In this document: positions 42,986 to 51,413 of the stretch, piece after piece | Layout: each line of letters starts with the position of its first letter | Position numbering within the stretch: the first letter of the stretch is position 1 | NCBI GenBank assembly: GCA_039811765.1 | Contig: JBDHZF010000002.1 | Coordinates: forward strand, 1-57,385 | From: JAGQUL01 sp039811765 | GTDB taxonomy: Bacteria > Actinomycetota > Thermoleophilia > Gaiellales > SKUG01 | Length of the DNA stretch: 57,385 nt | Direction: 5' to 3' | The notes under the pieces: model-generated | What the model was told of the DNA's origin: nothing | Database searches by the model: none | What the model saw: only the letters and a program-made list of their open reading frames with translations | Made by a program: the position numbers and the translations under genes

Positions 42986-43545
42986 CGTTGTAGGTTCGGC
43001 CACACGAAGTCTGGTTCGTCTCGAGGGACTCCCATCGAACCGAGCGTGTAGACGATTGATTCCTCGATGCCGACGCGCTGGAAGAACTCCAGGAACTTGT
43101 CCTCCATCGGACCGCGCGAGCCGACGCTGCCCGAAAGCGCGAGTTGCACCGCGGCACGCAACGTCGCATTGCCTGGAGCTCCACGGTGCGCCTCGACGTA
43201 CTCGGCGACTTCCGGGATCTCGACGCGCTTCTGGTACACGAGTCGATCGAGCACGAACGCCAGCTGCCACTTCGTGTGGTCGATCGCCATCGTGGCAAGC
43301 AACCTGCACGGATCGGCGACCGGAATCGGACCTGCGCGAAGCACCGTATCCGGCAGCCAGAGTTCCTTCGCGCACGAGAACACGAAGCCATCCGCGCGTT
43401 TGGGACGGGTCGTGCCGGGCGTGCTGGCGTGAACTATCGTGCAGCGTCGATTCCACGAGTCGAGCAACGAACGACGGTAGACGACGCCCAAGGTGGGCGC
43501 CGCAAGCTGCAGGATCAGGGAATCGATGGAACGTCCGCGTGGCAT
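42964..43545 (-). pseudogene. Truncated AbiEi/DUF559-family gene
   Basis: A 193-codon frame. It starts like the family (SLILQLAAPTLGVVYRRSLL, winged helix), then jumps to the mid-region (TRPKRADGFVFSCAKELWLP, IPVADPCRLLATMAI) with about 60 residues missing. It stops just after PDFVWPNL, the strand carrying the first nuclease Asp, so the rest of the DUF559 domain is absent. The final SSEFVG and stop come from a palindromic repeat copy. Upstream it carries the same 62-bp element as the intact gene at 5113-6129. Probably a remnant, though a short antitoxin-like product cannot be excluded. Confidence 0.7.
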
Positions 43546-43568
43546 GCACGTATCGTCACCATCGAAGT

Positions 43569-43630
43569 GTCACGCGTTGTGCGCACTTTGTGCCAAGAGC
43601 GTCACAAGAGTCGCACGGAAGTGTCACGAG
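43569..43630. repeat. Family-4 element upstream of truncated AbiEi/DUF559 gene (copy 2)
   Basis: This counterpart of 6153-6214 has GTCACG, TTGTGCGCACTTTGTGCCAA and a terminal AAGTGTCACGA, and starts 24 bases upstream of the ATG as in copy 1. AAGTGTCACG flanks it as a direct repeat. Confidence 0.7.
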
Positions 43631-43689
43631 TCCGCACCGCTGCGCACGCGGGCCGATCCACATCAACGCTCCTCCGCCGCTGACGCGAT

Positions 43690-43808
43690 TTCACTGTGCA
43701 GTGAAAACGACGGCTCACACGACGGATTCGCTGGCCAGTGCGATGCCACGCGCCACTATCGAGCGAGAAAACGTCGGCTTACACGACGGTTTCACTGCAC
43801 AGTGAATC
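43690..43808 (+). repeat. Family-5 palindromic elements, copies 1 and 2
   Basis: TTCACTGTGCAGTGAA (43690-43705) and its reverse complement TTCACTGCACAGTGAA (43791-43806) bound the region. Next to each is a related core: AAAACGACGGCTCACACGAC and AAAACGTCGGCTTACACGAC. A third, inverted copy is at 42939-42985. They fill the space between the der stop (43839) and the truncated AbiEi/DUF559 gene; no gene is seen in the 293-bp gap. Confidence 0.82.
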
Positions 43809-43838
43809 CGCAGTGGGCAAACGGAGGCGCGCGAGCGG

Positions 43839-45311
43839 TCAGGCGCGCGAGCGGTACTCGATCACCAGCGGGCAGCCTTGGAAGCCGAACTTCTCGCGGA
43901 TCTGGTTCTCGATGTAGAAGCCGTAAGAGCGCGTCATCAGCTCTTTCGCGTTCACGTAGATGCGCAGCTTCGGCGGACCGGCCTGCACCTGCGTTCCGTA
44001 GAGCAAGTTCAAGCGGCGGCGCGTTCGCTTGTCGAGCGGCGGCGGCGTGCGCTCCTTGATCTCTTTGAGGAAGCGGTTCAGTTCGCCCGTGCCGATCTTC
44101 TTGGCAGCGCGGTCGTGCAGCTCGATCGCCTTGCGCAGCAGCTTGTGCACGTTGCGATTCTCGGTGCCGGACGTCGTCACCACTTCCGGACGTTGGCGCA
44201 GCTTCTGCGCGATCGTCTCGGTGACGTCTTTGAGGTCGACATCGTTGATGTCCCACTTGCTGAGTGCCACGATCACCGCGCAGTTGCGCTCGCGCATCGC
44301 GTCCGCGACCGACAAGTCGTTCTCGCGCACGCCCGCGCTGGCGTCCACCAACAGGATCGCCACGTCAGCGCGCTCGGCGGCCTGCAGCGCGCGCACCTCG
44401 CTGTAGTAGTCGAGCGGGTCCTGGCCGCTGCGGCGTCGGCGCAGGCCTGCAGTGTCGACGAGCACGATCTCGCGCCCCTCGAACTCGAAGGACGTGTCCA
44501 CGCTGTCACGCGTGGTGCCGGGCATGTCGGCCACGATGTGCCGAGCCGCGCCGCCGAGGATCGCGTTCGCGAGCGTTGACTTGCCCACGTTCGGTCGCCC
44601 CACGAGCGCGATGCGAACCACGTCGTCGTCATCGGTGCGAACGAATGGTGTGCCGTGCTCGCGCAGCTCCTCCACGACCACGTCGAGCAAGTCGCCCGTG
44701 TTGTTGCCGTGGTGCGCGCTCACCGGGATCGGCATGCCGAGCCCGAGCTCGAAGAACACCGTCGCGTCGTTCTCGCTGCGCGCGTTGTCGATCTTGTTCG
44801 CCACCAAGCGCGTGGGCACCTTGCTGCGCCGCAGGATCTCCGCGAGTTCGTGATCGGCCGCGCTCACGCCACGCTGGCCGTCGACCACGAAGAGGACGAG
44901 GTCGCACTCGTCGATCGCGTCTCGAACCTGCGCCACGATCTCGCGCGCCATGTGCGAGCGATCGCCCTCGTCCACGCCGCCCGTGTCGACGAGCAGGAAC
45001 TCCGCGCCGTTCCACTCGCACTCGATTTCCTTGCGATCGCGCGTCACTCCGGGCGTGTCATGCACGATCGCGGTGCGCGTGCCGCTCAGGCGATTCACGA
45101 GCGTGGACTTGCCCACGTTCGGATAGCCCACCACGGCGATGCGACCGATGAACTCGCGCGACTCGTGCGCTTCGAGCTGTTCCTGCTCGGCGAGCTCAGC
45201 GGCGATCCAGTCGGCGTCCTCGTCGTCGAGATCGTCGAGGTCGTCGAACGGCTGCTCGAGCTGGTCGAGCATGGGATCGTCGTCGAGCTGGGTGTCGTCG
45301 TGGTCGAACAT
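43839..45311 (-). CDS. der: Der (EngA), double-GTPase ribosome assembly factor
   Basis: A 490-residue protein with two tandem GTPase domains, P-loops VGYPNVGKST at 61-70 and VGRPNVGKST at 237-246, each with its own DTPG/DTAG and NKID/SKWD motifs, and a C-terminal KH-like domain. It acts in 50S subunit maturation. The first 52 residues are a very acidic extension (LDDDPMLDQLEQPFDDLDDL). It is 57 bp upstream-separated from the EEP gene and downstream of cmk-plsC in the common cmk-der order. Confidence 0.96.
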   Translation of the reverse strand: MFDHDDTQLDDDPMLDQLEQPFDDLDDLDDEDADWIAAELAEQEQLEAHESREFIGRIAVVGYPNVGKSTLVNRLSGTRTAIVHDTPGVTRDRKEIECEWNGAEFLLVDTGGVDEGDRSHMAREIVAQVRDAIDECDLVLFVVDGQRGVSAADHELAEILRRSKVPTRLVANKIDNARSENDATVFFELGLGMPIPVSAHHGNNTGDLLDVVVEELREHGTPFVRTDDDDVVRIALVGRPNVGKSTLANAILGGAARHIVADMPGTTRDSVDTSFEFEGREIVLVDTAGLRRRRSGQDPLDYYSEVRALQAAERADVAILLVDASAGVRENDLSVADAMRERNCAVIVALSKWDINDVDLKDVTETIAQKLRQRPEVVTTSGTENRNVHKLLRKAIELHDRAAKKIGTGELNRFLKEIKERTPPPLDKRTRRRLNLLYGTQVQAGPPKLRIYVNAKELMTRSYGFYIENQIREKFGFQGCPLVIEYRSRA

Positions 45312-45368
45312 GGCGCGACGGGCATTGTCGCAGGGTTCGCGCGACGGCGCGCCGGGCGCGGCGCCCGA

Positions 45369-46742
45369 TCAGACGATGTCGGCGATATACGTGGGGTGAT
45401 CGGTCGGATCGCCCTTCGCCAGCTCGTTGCGCGCGATTTCGTACTGCGCGATCCACGTGGCGTCGAATCCGTGTGCGTAGATGTGGTCGATGTGCGTCTT
45501 CACCGAATCGTCCTCGTCGAGTTCGTCGGTGTGCGTCAAGTTCGCCGTGCCGAGGATCGCGTCGGCGGCGTCGATCGTGCCGTTGCGACCGTTGCGCGTC
45601 GTGTTCAAGTCGCCGCCGAGCACGATCTTCGACTGGTTGAACCCGGTCGCGGTGGCGGCGTCCGAGGCCCCGGCGGGCGTGTAGGCGAACGAGCCGGTCG
45701 ACTCGATCGACTTCACGATGTTCGCGAGCAGGTCGAGCTGCTTCTTGCGACGCTTGCTCGCCGCGACGCTCGGCCGATGCGACAAGTGCGCGTTCACGAC
45801 GGTGAACGCCTCGCCGCCTGGCGGCCGAATCGCGAGCACGCCCGCGCTGCGCTGCGAGGTGTCGCCTTCGGACGGCAGGTCGACGTTCACGGCCTTGTCG
45901 ATCGTGTACCCGTTGCGCGTGAAGGTGGCGGTTCCGCTGCGCTCGCTCTTCTTCACGTTTCCCTTGGCCGGCGTGAACGCCATGTCGGATGCGCCGATCA
46001 GGTGGGCGAGCACCGAAGGCATCTCCGGGATCGCCTTCTTGTCGCCCTTCAGCTCCTGCACCATCACGACGTCGGGATTGACGGCATTGACGTAGCGAGC
46101 AACGTCGCGCAGCGCGTCGATGTCCTGACCGCTTCCCGTGCTCTTGCCCGCGGGCGCGCCAGCATGGATGTTGATCGTCATCACGCGGGTGCCGTCGGCT
46201 CGGGTCTTCACCTCGACGCCCTTCGGCACCTTGCCTCCTGTGGGCGGATCGAGCTTGCCCTTGAGCTTCGGGTTCTTCTCGAGTTCTTCCTTGGTGAGGA
46301 TCTCGCGGAACACGCCGGGACCATCCTGCGCGCCGCGACCAGATTGCGCGGGCGTCTGCGAGACGCCCGCGGTCGCAGCGCCTCCAGCGGTCGTGGACGC
46401 GGCCGAGGCCGTGGCTGCCGCTTGCTGGGCGAAGAGCTCGGGGTGCGCGGACTGCAGCGCGGTGAGCGCCTGAACAGCCTGATTGGCTGCTTGCAGCACT
46501 GCGGCGACTTTCGCCTGATCGACGCCTGCAGGAACTTGCGCGGCGCCGCCGGCGGTGACCGTCGACGCGCCCTGCGCGGCTTGGTACCCAGCCGGCGGAG
46601 CACTTGCAACCGCATAGTCCTTCACCGGGGACGGCGTGTCCGGCGTGGTTCCGCCGACGATCGATCCCACATAGCCGCTGCTCAGCGAGCTAGTCGCGTC
46701 GGCTGGCATGCCCAGCGACGGTCCTCCCCCTATCAGCGTCAT
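45369..46742 (-). CDS. Endonuclease/exonuclease/phosphatase-family protein with long Ala/Gly-rich leader
   Basis: About 457 residues. The first 190 are low-complexity Ala/Gly/Thr/Gln-rich with a helical AAVLQAANQAVQALTALQ stretch. The C-terminal 265 residues are an EEP hydrolase: TINIHAG, VVMVQELKG (catalytic Glu), VVNAHLSHRP, VLGGDLNTTRNG, HIDHIYAHG and a terminal DHPTY. It needs Mg2+ and cleaves nucleic-acid or lipid phosphodiesters; the substrate is unknown. No signal peptide is visible. The ATG at 46742 has AAGGGG upstream. It interrupts the cmk-der pair and is probably an acquired gene. Confidence 0.8.
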   Translation of the reverse strand: MTLIGGGPSLGMPADATSSLSSGYVGSIVGGTTPDTPSPVKDYAVASAPPAGYQAAQGASTVTAGGAAQVPAGVDQAKVAAVLQAANQAVQALTALQSAHPELFAQQAAATASAASTTAGGAATAGVSQTPAQSGRGAQDGPGVFREILTKEELEKNPKLKGKLDPPTGGKVPKGVEVKTRADGTRVMTINIHAGAPAGKSTGSGQDIDALRDVARYVNAVNPDVVMVQELKGDKKAIPEMPSVLAHLIGASDMAFTPAKGNVKKSERSGTATFTRNGYTIDKAVNVDLPSEGDTSQRSAGVLAIRPPGGEAFTVVNAHLSHRPSVAASKRRKKQLDLLANIVKSIESTGSFAYTPAGASDAATATGFNQSKIVLGGDLNTTRNGRNGTIDAADAILGTANLTHTDELDEDDSVKTHIDHIYAHGFDATWIAQYEIARNELAKGDPTDHPTYIADIV

Positions 46743-46870
46743 GTTCGGCGATCCCCTTGCGGCCTTTCGGATCACGCTGGCGAAGCGCGGTCCCCTGCTC
46801 GTTCACCATCGCACCGTGGCGTGTCGAGCGAATGGGAGCAATTACCTAGGTTGCGCGACCCACGGCTGGA

Positions 46871-48292
46871 TCAGTAGGGGCGATCCGCGCGCAGCGCGTC
46901 CCACAACTCCTGAACGTCCGACCAGACCTCGGTGGTGGCGCGTCGAACGTTGTCGGGCGTGGCGAGTTGCCCGCGGAAGTCGTGCGGTCGGCCGAACGCC
47001 ACCGTGACCTTGAACAGGCTCTCGCTCCAACGGTTGCCGTAAATCGCCACAGGCACGACCGGAACACCTGTGACGAGCGCGAGACGCGCAGCGCCCTGGC
47101 GTGGACGCGCCAATCGCCCCTCGTACACGCGCGTGCCCTCGGGGAACACGCCGAGCGAATCGCCGCGGCGCAGCACTTCCTCGCCGATGTGCATCGCCAC
47201 GCGATCTCCCGCGCCGCGGCGAACGGGGAAGAACCCGATCGAGTCGGCCATGTTCTTCACCACGCGCGTGTGCGCGAGCTCGGCCTTGCCCATGTAGCGG
47301 ATCACGCGGTTGAGCGGCGTGATAAGGAATGCCGGATCCCACATCGACGCGTGGTTGGCGATGAACAGGCACGGCCCCGCCGGCACGCGCTCGGTGCCGA
47401 TCGCGCTCAGCCGGAAGCCGCGCTTCCAGATCGGGCGCGTGCGACGCAGGGTCTTCTCGAAGTTCGCGAGTCCCGCCTCGTTGTCGATCCACTCGCGCGC
47501 GGTTCGACCTTGCGTGACCTCTCCGTCGAGCAGTTCGCGGCGCCGCTCGATCCATCGCCCCACCACGAGATCCACGGCCTGCTGGATGCCCATGTTCGTG
47601 GTGTCGACGACGAGCGCGTCCTCGGCGGCGCCGCTCTGCTTGGCGTCGCGCTGATCGCGCTCGACGAGGTCGCGCGCGACGTCGTCGCGCTGCTCGGTGC
47701 CGAGATCGGCTTGCTGCCCGCCGCGTCGGCGCGCGCGCTCTTCCAGATCGGCCGTCACGAAGATCTTCAGATCGGCGTCGGGCCGCACGTTCGTACCGCA
47801 GTCGCGCCCGTCCAGCACGCTGTCGCGATCGAGCGACAGCTGCCGCTGCCGCGCCACCAGCACGTCGCGCACCGCGTCGTGCGACGCGACCTTCGACGCG
47901 GCGTCGTCGATGCGCGGCTCGCGAATCGCGTCGGTCACGTCGACGCCTGCGATCCGCACCCGCCAGGAATCGTCCTCATAGCCGAGCTGCGTGGGTTGGG
48001 CGATCGCGAGGCCGCGAAGCCGCTGCGCGTCGTCGAGTGGAATGCCGCGTTCCAGCGCGAGCCAGCCAAGCGCGCGATACGTCGCGCCGGTTTCCACGTA
48101 GTTGAAGCCGATCGTCTCCGCCGCGAGCCGAGCGACGGTGCTCTTGCCGCTGCCGGCCGGACCGTCCACGGTGATCGTCAGCGCGCGCGTCCAACGCTCG
48201 CCCGCTCCGAGCTCGTCGCGCGGAACGGGTCGGGGCACGTCGAGCTTCGTGGACGCCGTGGTCGGTGCGGAGGTCGAACCCATCCAGCGCAT
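46871..48292 (-). CDS. cmk-plsC: Cytidylate kinase - lysophosphatidate acyltransferase fusion (Cmk-PlsC)
   Basis: A 473-residue fusion. Residues of about 38-250 are CMP kinase: P-loop GPAGSGKS at 44-51, ETGATYRALGWLAL, LDGRDCGTNVRPDADLKIFV. Residues of about 285-465 are a 1-acylglycerol-3-phosphate acyltransferase with NHASMWD at 313-319 (catalytic His/Asp) and FPEGTR at 383-388. The kinase is soluble whereas PlsC acts at the membrane, so the kinase may be membrane-tethered. CMP salvage and CDP-diacylglycerol synthesis could thus be physically linked. It follows aroA by 33 bp. Confidence 0.93.
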   Translation of the reverse strand: MRWMGSTSAPTTASTKLDVPRPVPRDELGAGERWTRALTITVDGPAGSGKSTVARLAAETIGFNYVETGATYRALGWLALERGIPLDDAQRLRGLAIAQPTQLGYEDDSWRVRIAGVDVTDAIREPRIDDAASKVASHDAVRDVLVARQRQLSLDRDSVLDGRDCGTNVRPDADLKIFVTADLEERARRRGGQQADLGTEQRDDVARDLVERDQRDAKQSGAAEDALVVDTTNMGIQQAVDLVVGRWIERRRELLDGEVTQGRTAREWIDNEAGLANFEKTLRRTRPIWKRGFRLSAIGTERVPAGPCLFIANHASMWDPAFLITPLNRVIRYMGKAELAHTRVVKNMADSIGFFPVRRGAGDRVAMHIGEEVLRRGDSLGVFPEGTRVYEGRLARPRQGAARLALVTGVPVVPVAIYGNRWSESLFKVTVAFGRPHDFRGQLATPDNVRRATTEVWSDVQELWDALRADRPY

Positions 48293-48325
48293 GCTACCCG
48301 TCCCGCGAACCGCGAGGCGAGACGA

Positions 48326-49639
48326 TCAGCGAACCGCGATGGCTTCGAGCAGGTCGAAGAAGCCGGGGAACGACACGTCCACGCACTCCGCGCCCTTGAT
48401 CGTGACGCCGTGGCGCGACACGAGCCCCGCGATGCCGCCGAGCATCGCGAGCCGGTGATCGCCCGCCGCGTCCATCGTGCCGCCGTCGGGACGCACGCTC
48501 GATCCACGCACGATGAAACCGTCCTTGAGCGGCTGCACGCTGATTCCGATCCGCTTCATCGCTTGGTGCAGCGCCTCGATGCGATCGCTCTCCTTCGTGC
48601 GCAGCTCGGCCGCGCCGCGCACCACGAACTCGCCGCGCCGGAAGTGGGCGACGAGCGCCAGCATCGGCAGCTCGTCGATCATCCGCACCACGTCCTCGAT
48701 CTCGAGGAAGATGCGGCCCACGGTGGCGTGCTGCACTTCGTAGTCGGCAACCGGCTCGCCGTCTTGGTCGCGGCGGCCAGACACGCCGATGCGCGCGCCC
48801 ATCTGGTCGAGCACGTCCACGAAGCCGCGACGACCGGGACTGTCGATCACGCCGGGCAGGCGCAGCAGGCTCCCGCGAAGCAATGTGGCGGCGGCGATGA
48901 GCGGCGCGGCCGCGGACGGATCGGCGGCGATCTCGGTGTCAGGCAGTTCGATCGAGTCGATCGGATCGACGCTCACCTCGCCGTCGCGGCGTCGAATCGT
49001 CGCGCCGGCGCGACGCAGCATGCGCTCGGTGTGGTCGCGCAGGACGCCCGGCTCCACTACGGTGGTTGGCGCTTCGCCGCCGAGTCCGGCGAGCAACAGC
49101 GCCGACTGAACTTGCGCGCTCGCGACCGCCAGCTCGTAGCGACCGCCGTGCAGCGGTCCGCCGCTCGAAATGCGCATCGGCAGCGTGCCGTCGCCAGTGG
49201 TTTCGACGATCGCGCCCTGTTCGACGAGCGGGTCGGCGACTCGACGCATCGGACGCGCGCTGAGCGATTCGTCCCCGATCAATTCGAACACGCGGCCGCT
49301 CGGCTGGCCAGCGAGCAGCCCCGCGAGCAGTCGCGCGAGCGTGCCGGAATTGCCGCAATCGATCGCCGCGCCGTTGGCAGGCGGCTCGATTGCGCGCAGG
49401 CCCACGCCACGCACGGCAAGCGTCGTTGGATCGTCGGCGTCACGTTCGATGCGCGCGCCGAGCTGTTCGATCGCCGCGATGGTGGACTGCACGTCAGCGC
49501 CCGTGGCGAGATTTTGGATGCGCACGCGACGGGTGGACGCGAGCGCGAGCAAGAGCGCGCGGTGCGACATGCTCTTGTCGCCAGGCAGGTGCACCTCGCC
49601 GCGAACGGACGTGGCCGGAGCAACATGGACATCGGTCAT
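48326..49639 (-). CDS. aroA: AroA, 3-phosphoshikimate 1-carboxyvinyltransferase (EPSP synthase)
   Basis: A 437-residue two-domain enzyme of the shikimate pathway. LPGDKSMSHR at 18-27 (shikimate-3-phosphate and PEP site), CGNSGTLARLLAG near 95, ARPMRRVADP near 127, and IAADPSAAAPLIAAA and MIDELPMLALVAHF in the second domain. AGGGGTG lies eight bases before the ATG. It is next to the DAHP synthase gene, joining the first and sixth steps of the pathway. Confidence 0.95.
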   Translation of the reverse strand: MTDVHVAPATSVRGEVHLPGDKSMSHRALLLALASTRRVRIQNLATGADVQSTIAAIEQLGARIERDADDPTTLAVRGVGLRAIEPPANGAAIDCGNSGTLARLLAGLLAGQPSGRVFELIGDESLSARPMRRVADPLVEQGAIVETTGDGTLPMRISSGGPLHGGRYELAVASAQVQSALLLAGLGGEAPTTVVEPGVLRDHTERMLRRAGATIRRRDGEVSVDPIDSIELPDTEIAADPSAAAPLIAAATLLRGSLLRLPGVIDSPGRRGFVDVLDQMGARIGVSGRRDQDGEPVADYEVQHATVGRIFLEIEDVVRMIDELPMLALVAHFRRGEFVVRGAAELRTKESDRIEALHQAMKRIGISVQPLKDGFIVRGSSVRPDGGTMDAAGDHRLAMLGGIAGLVSRHGVTIKGAECVDVSFPGFFDLLEAIAVR

Positions 49640-49652
49640 CTCAGTCGCACCC

Positions 49653-50495
49653 CTACTCCGCGGCCGCCACGACGGTCGGACTCGCACGACGCGCGCCGAC
49701 GGCTTCGAGCACACGATCGAGCGATTCCACCAATTGCGCGAACTGCGAGACGTCGAGCGCCTGCTCGGCATCGGAGATCGCCGCGGTGGGATCGTCGTGG
49801 ACCTCGACCATGATGCCGTCCGCGCCCGCGGCGGCTGCCGCCAGCGCGAGCTGCGGCACCCATCGTGCCACGCCGGCCGCATGCGACGGGTCGACGAGGA
49901 TCGGCAGGTGCGTTCGCTCGCGCAGCACGGGAATCGCGGTGATGTCAAGCGTGAAGCGCGAGGACGGCTCGAACGTACGAATGCCGCGCTCGACGAGCAG
50001 AATTCGTTCGTTGCCTTCGGCGAGCACGTAGTCGGCGGCGTCCAGCAGTTCGTCCACGGTGGCGCCGAAACCGCGCTTGAGCAGGATCGGTCGGCCGGTG
50101 CGCGCCAGCTCGCGCAGCAGCACGGCGTTCGACATGTTGCGCGCGCCGACCTGCAGCACGTCGGCGACATCGGCGGCAACATGCGCGTCGCGTGGATCGA
50201 GCACCTCGGTCACGATCGGCAGTCCGGTCGCCTCGCGCGCGGCGGCGAGCATGCCGAGACCTTCCTGCCCGAGCCCTTGGAACGACTTGGGGGACGTGCG
50301 CGGCTTCCACGCGCCCCCGCGAAGCATCCCGGCACCGGCGCCGGCGACCGCGCCCGCGATGCGAACGATCCCGTCTCGCGACTCCACCGAACACGGACCG
50401 GCGACGACGAGGAAGTCGCCGTTGCCCACACGCAGATCCGCACCGTCGAATTCGACGGTCGCGCGCGTTCCGGGGCGATGCTCGAGGCGACTCAC
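49653..50495 (-). CDS. aroF: 3-deoxy-7-phosphoheptulonate synthase, KDO8PS-like (AroG beta-type)
   Basis: About 280 residues. GPCSVES, MLRGGAWKPRTSPKSFQG, VGARNMSNAVLLRE, LLKRGFGATVDE and DPSHAAG are the phosphoenolpyruvate, metal and erythrose-4-phosphate sites of the short DAHP synthase type. It begins aromatic amino-acid synthesis. GTG start; no strong ribosome site. No fused chorismate mutase or ACT domain is present, so feedback control, if any, must come from elsewhere. Confidence 0.92.
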   Translation of the reverse strand: MSRLEHRPGTRATVEFDGADLRVGNGDFLVVAGPCSVESRDGIVRIAGAVAGAGAGMLRGGAWKPRTSPKSFQGLGQEGLGMLAAAREATGLPIVTEVLDPRDAHVAADVADVLQVGARNMSNAVLLRELARTGRPILLKRGFGATVDELLDAADYVLAEGNERILLVERGIRTFEPSSRFTLDITAIPVLRERTHLPILVDPSHAAGVARWVPQLALAAAAAGADGIMVEVHDDPTAAISDAEQALDVSQFAQLVESLDRVLEAVGARRASPTVVAAAE

Positions 50496-50603
50496 ACCGT
50501 GGAGCCTAGCGGAGCGACGCGAGCACGAGGGGTTTACAAGAACGCAGTTGCGTTGCACGTTGGACATAGTGCAAACGCCGATGGCGCACGACAGGCGACC
50601 CCC

Positions 50604-51413
50604 ATGCAGCCGAATCACCATACCTCCACCATGCTTCTCGACCCCGAAGACGCCAGCGCGCGACCGCCTGCGATCGCGCTGCCGCCGAATCCATTCGGCA
50701 TGGCTCGAGCCAGCGCCGCGCCGATTGCACCGCCTGCGCCGACGCCCGAGCCCGTCGTCGAATTGGCGGTCGCACCCGAAGTCGCGCCCGCGATCGAGCC
50801 CGCGATCGAGCCCGAAAACGAGCCAACCCTCGAGCCGGCGCGCCATTACGAGCTGCCGAGCCGGGGCATCGCCGGCTCGACCCGTCGCACGCTGCGTCCC
50901 GACTTGATGATCGCCGCGATGCCGTTTCCCGATCGCGCAATCGAGCACCCGCCCGCGCCAGCGCACGCGCCGGAGCCGCCAACCGCGCACGCCGCGGAAA
51001 TCGCTTCCGTGTTCGCTCCGACCAGTGCCCAGGCTCCGGTCACAATTGGCCACCTTGCCACCGCACAGCCGACGACCCCGGTCGCCGGCCCAGCGGGTCC
51101 GGCGCTCGCTCCTGGCGCGAACCTCCATCCAGTCGCGGCCGCAGCCGCAGCGTCCCCAGCGGCATGGTTCGGCACCGGCGCCGTGCACGTCGACGACGAG
51201 CTGATGATCTGGAACTCGTCCGCGAGCGCGTCGTCAGCCGCCGCCGTCGTCGGCGCCTTTGCGCCCTCGCCCACGATGATCGCCGCCGCGCCCGCGACCA
51301 CGGCTACCGGCACGACCGCCAGCACGTCGCGCCTGCGAGTCGCGCTGCTGATCAGCGTTCCCGCCGCGCTTGGCATCGGGATCGCGGTCGCCATCAACCA
51401 GTTCCTGCTCTGA
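50604..51413 (+). CDS. Pro/Ala/Glu-rich tail-anchored protein
   Basis: A 269-residue protein that I cannot assign to a family. The first 240 residues are disordered and rich in Pro/Ala/Glu, with repeats such as APAIEPAIEPENEPTLEPA. The last 25 residues (LRVALLISVPAALGIGIAVA onward) form one membrane helix that ends at the stop, so the protein is tail-anchored with its bulk in the cytoplasm. The frame overlaps the convergent rluB by 180 bp. No ribosome site is clear; the start is uncertain. Confidence 0.55.
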   Translation: MQPNHHTSTMLLDPEDASARPPAIALPPNPFGMARASAAPIAPPAPTPEPVVELAVAPEVAPAIEPAIEPENEPTLEPARHYELPSRGIAGSTRRTLRPDLMIAAMPFPDRAIEHPPAPAHAPEPPTAHAAEIASVFAPTSAQAPVTIGHLATAQPTTPVAGPAGPALAPGANLHPVAAAAAASPAAWFGTGAVHVDDELMIWNSSASASSAAAVVGAFAPSPTMIAAAPATTATGTTASTSRLRVALLISVPAALGIGIAVAINQFLL

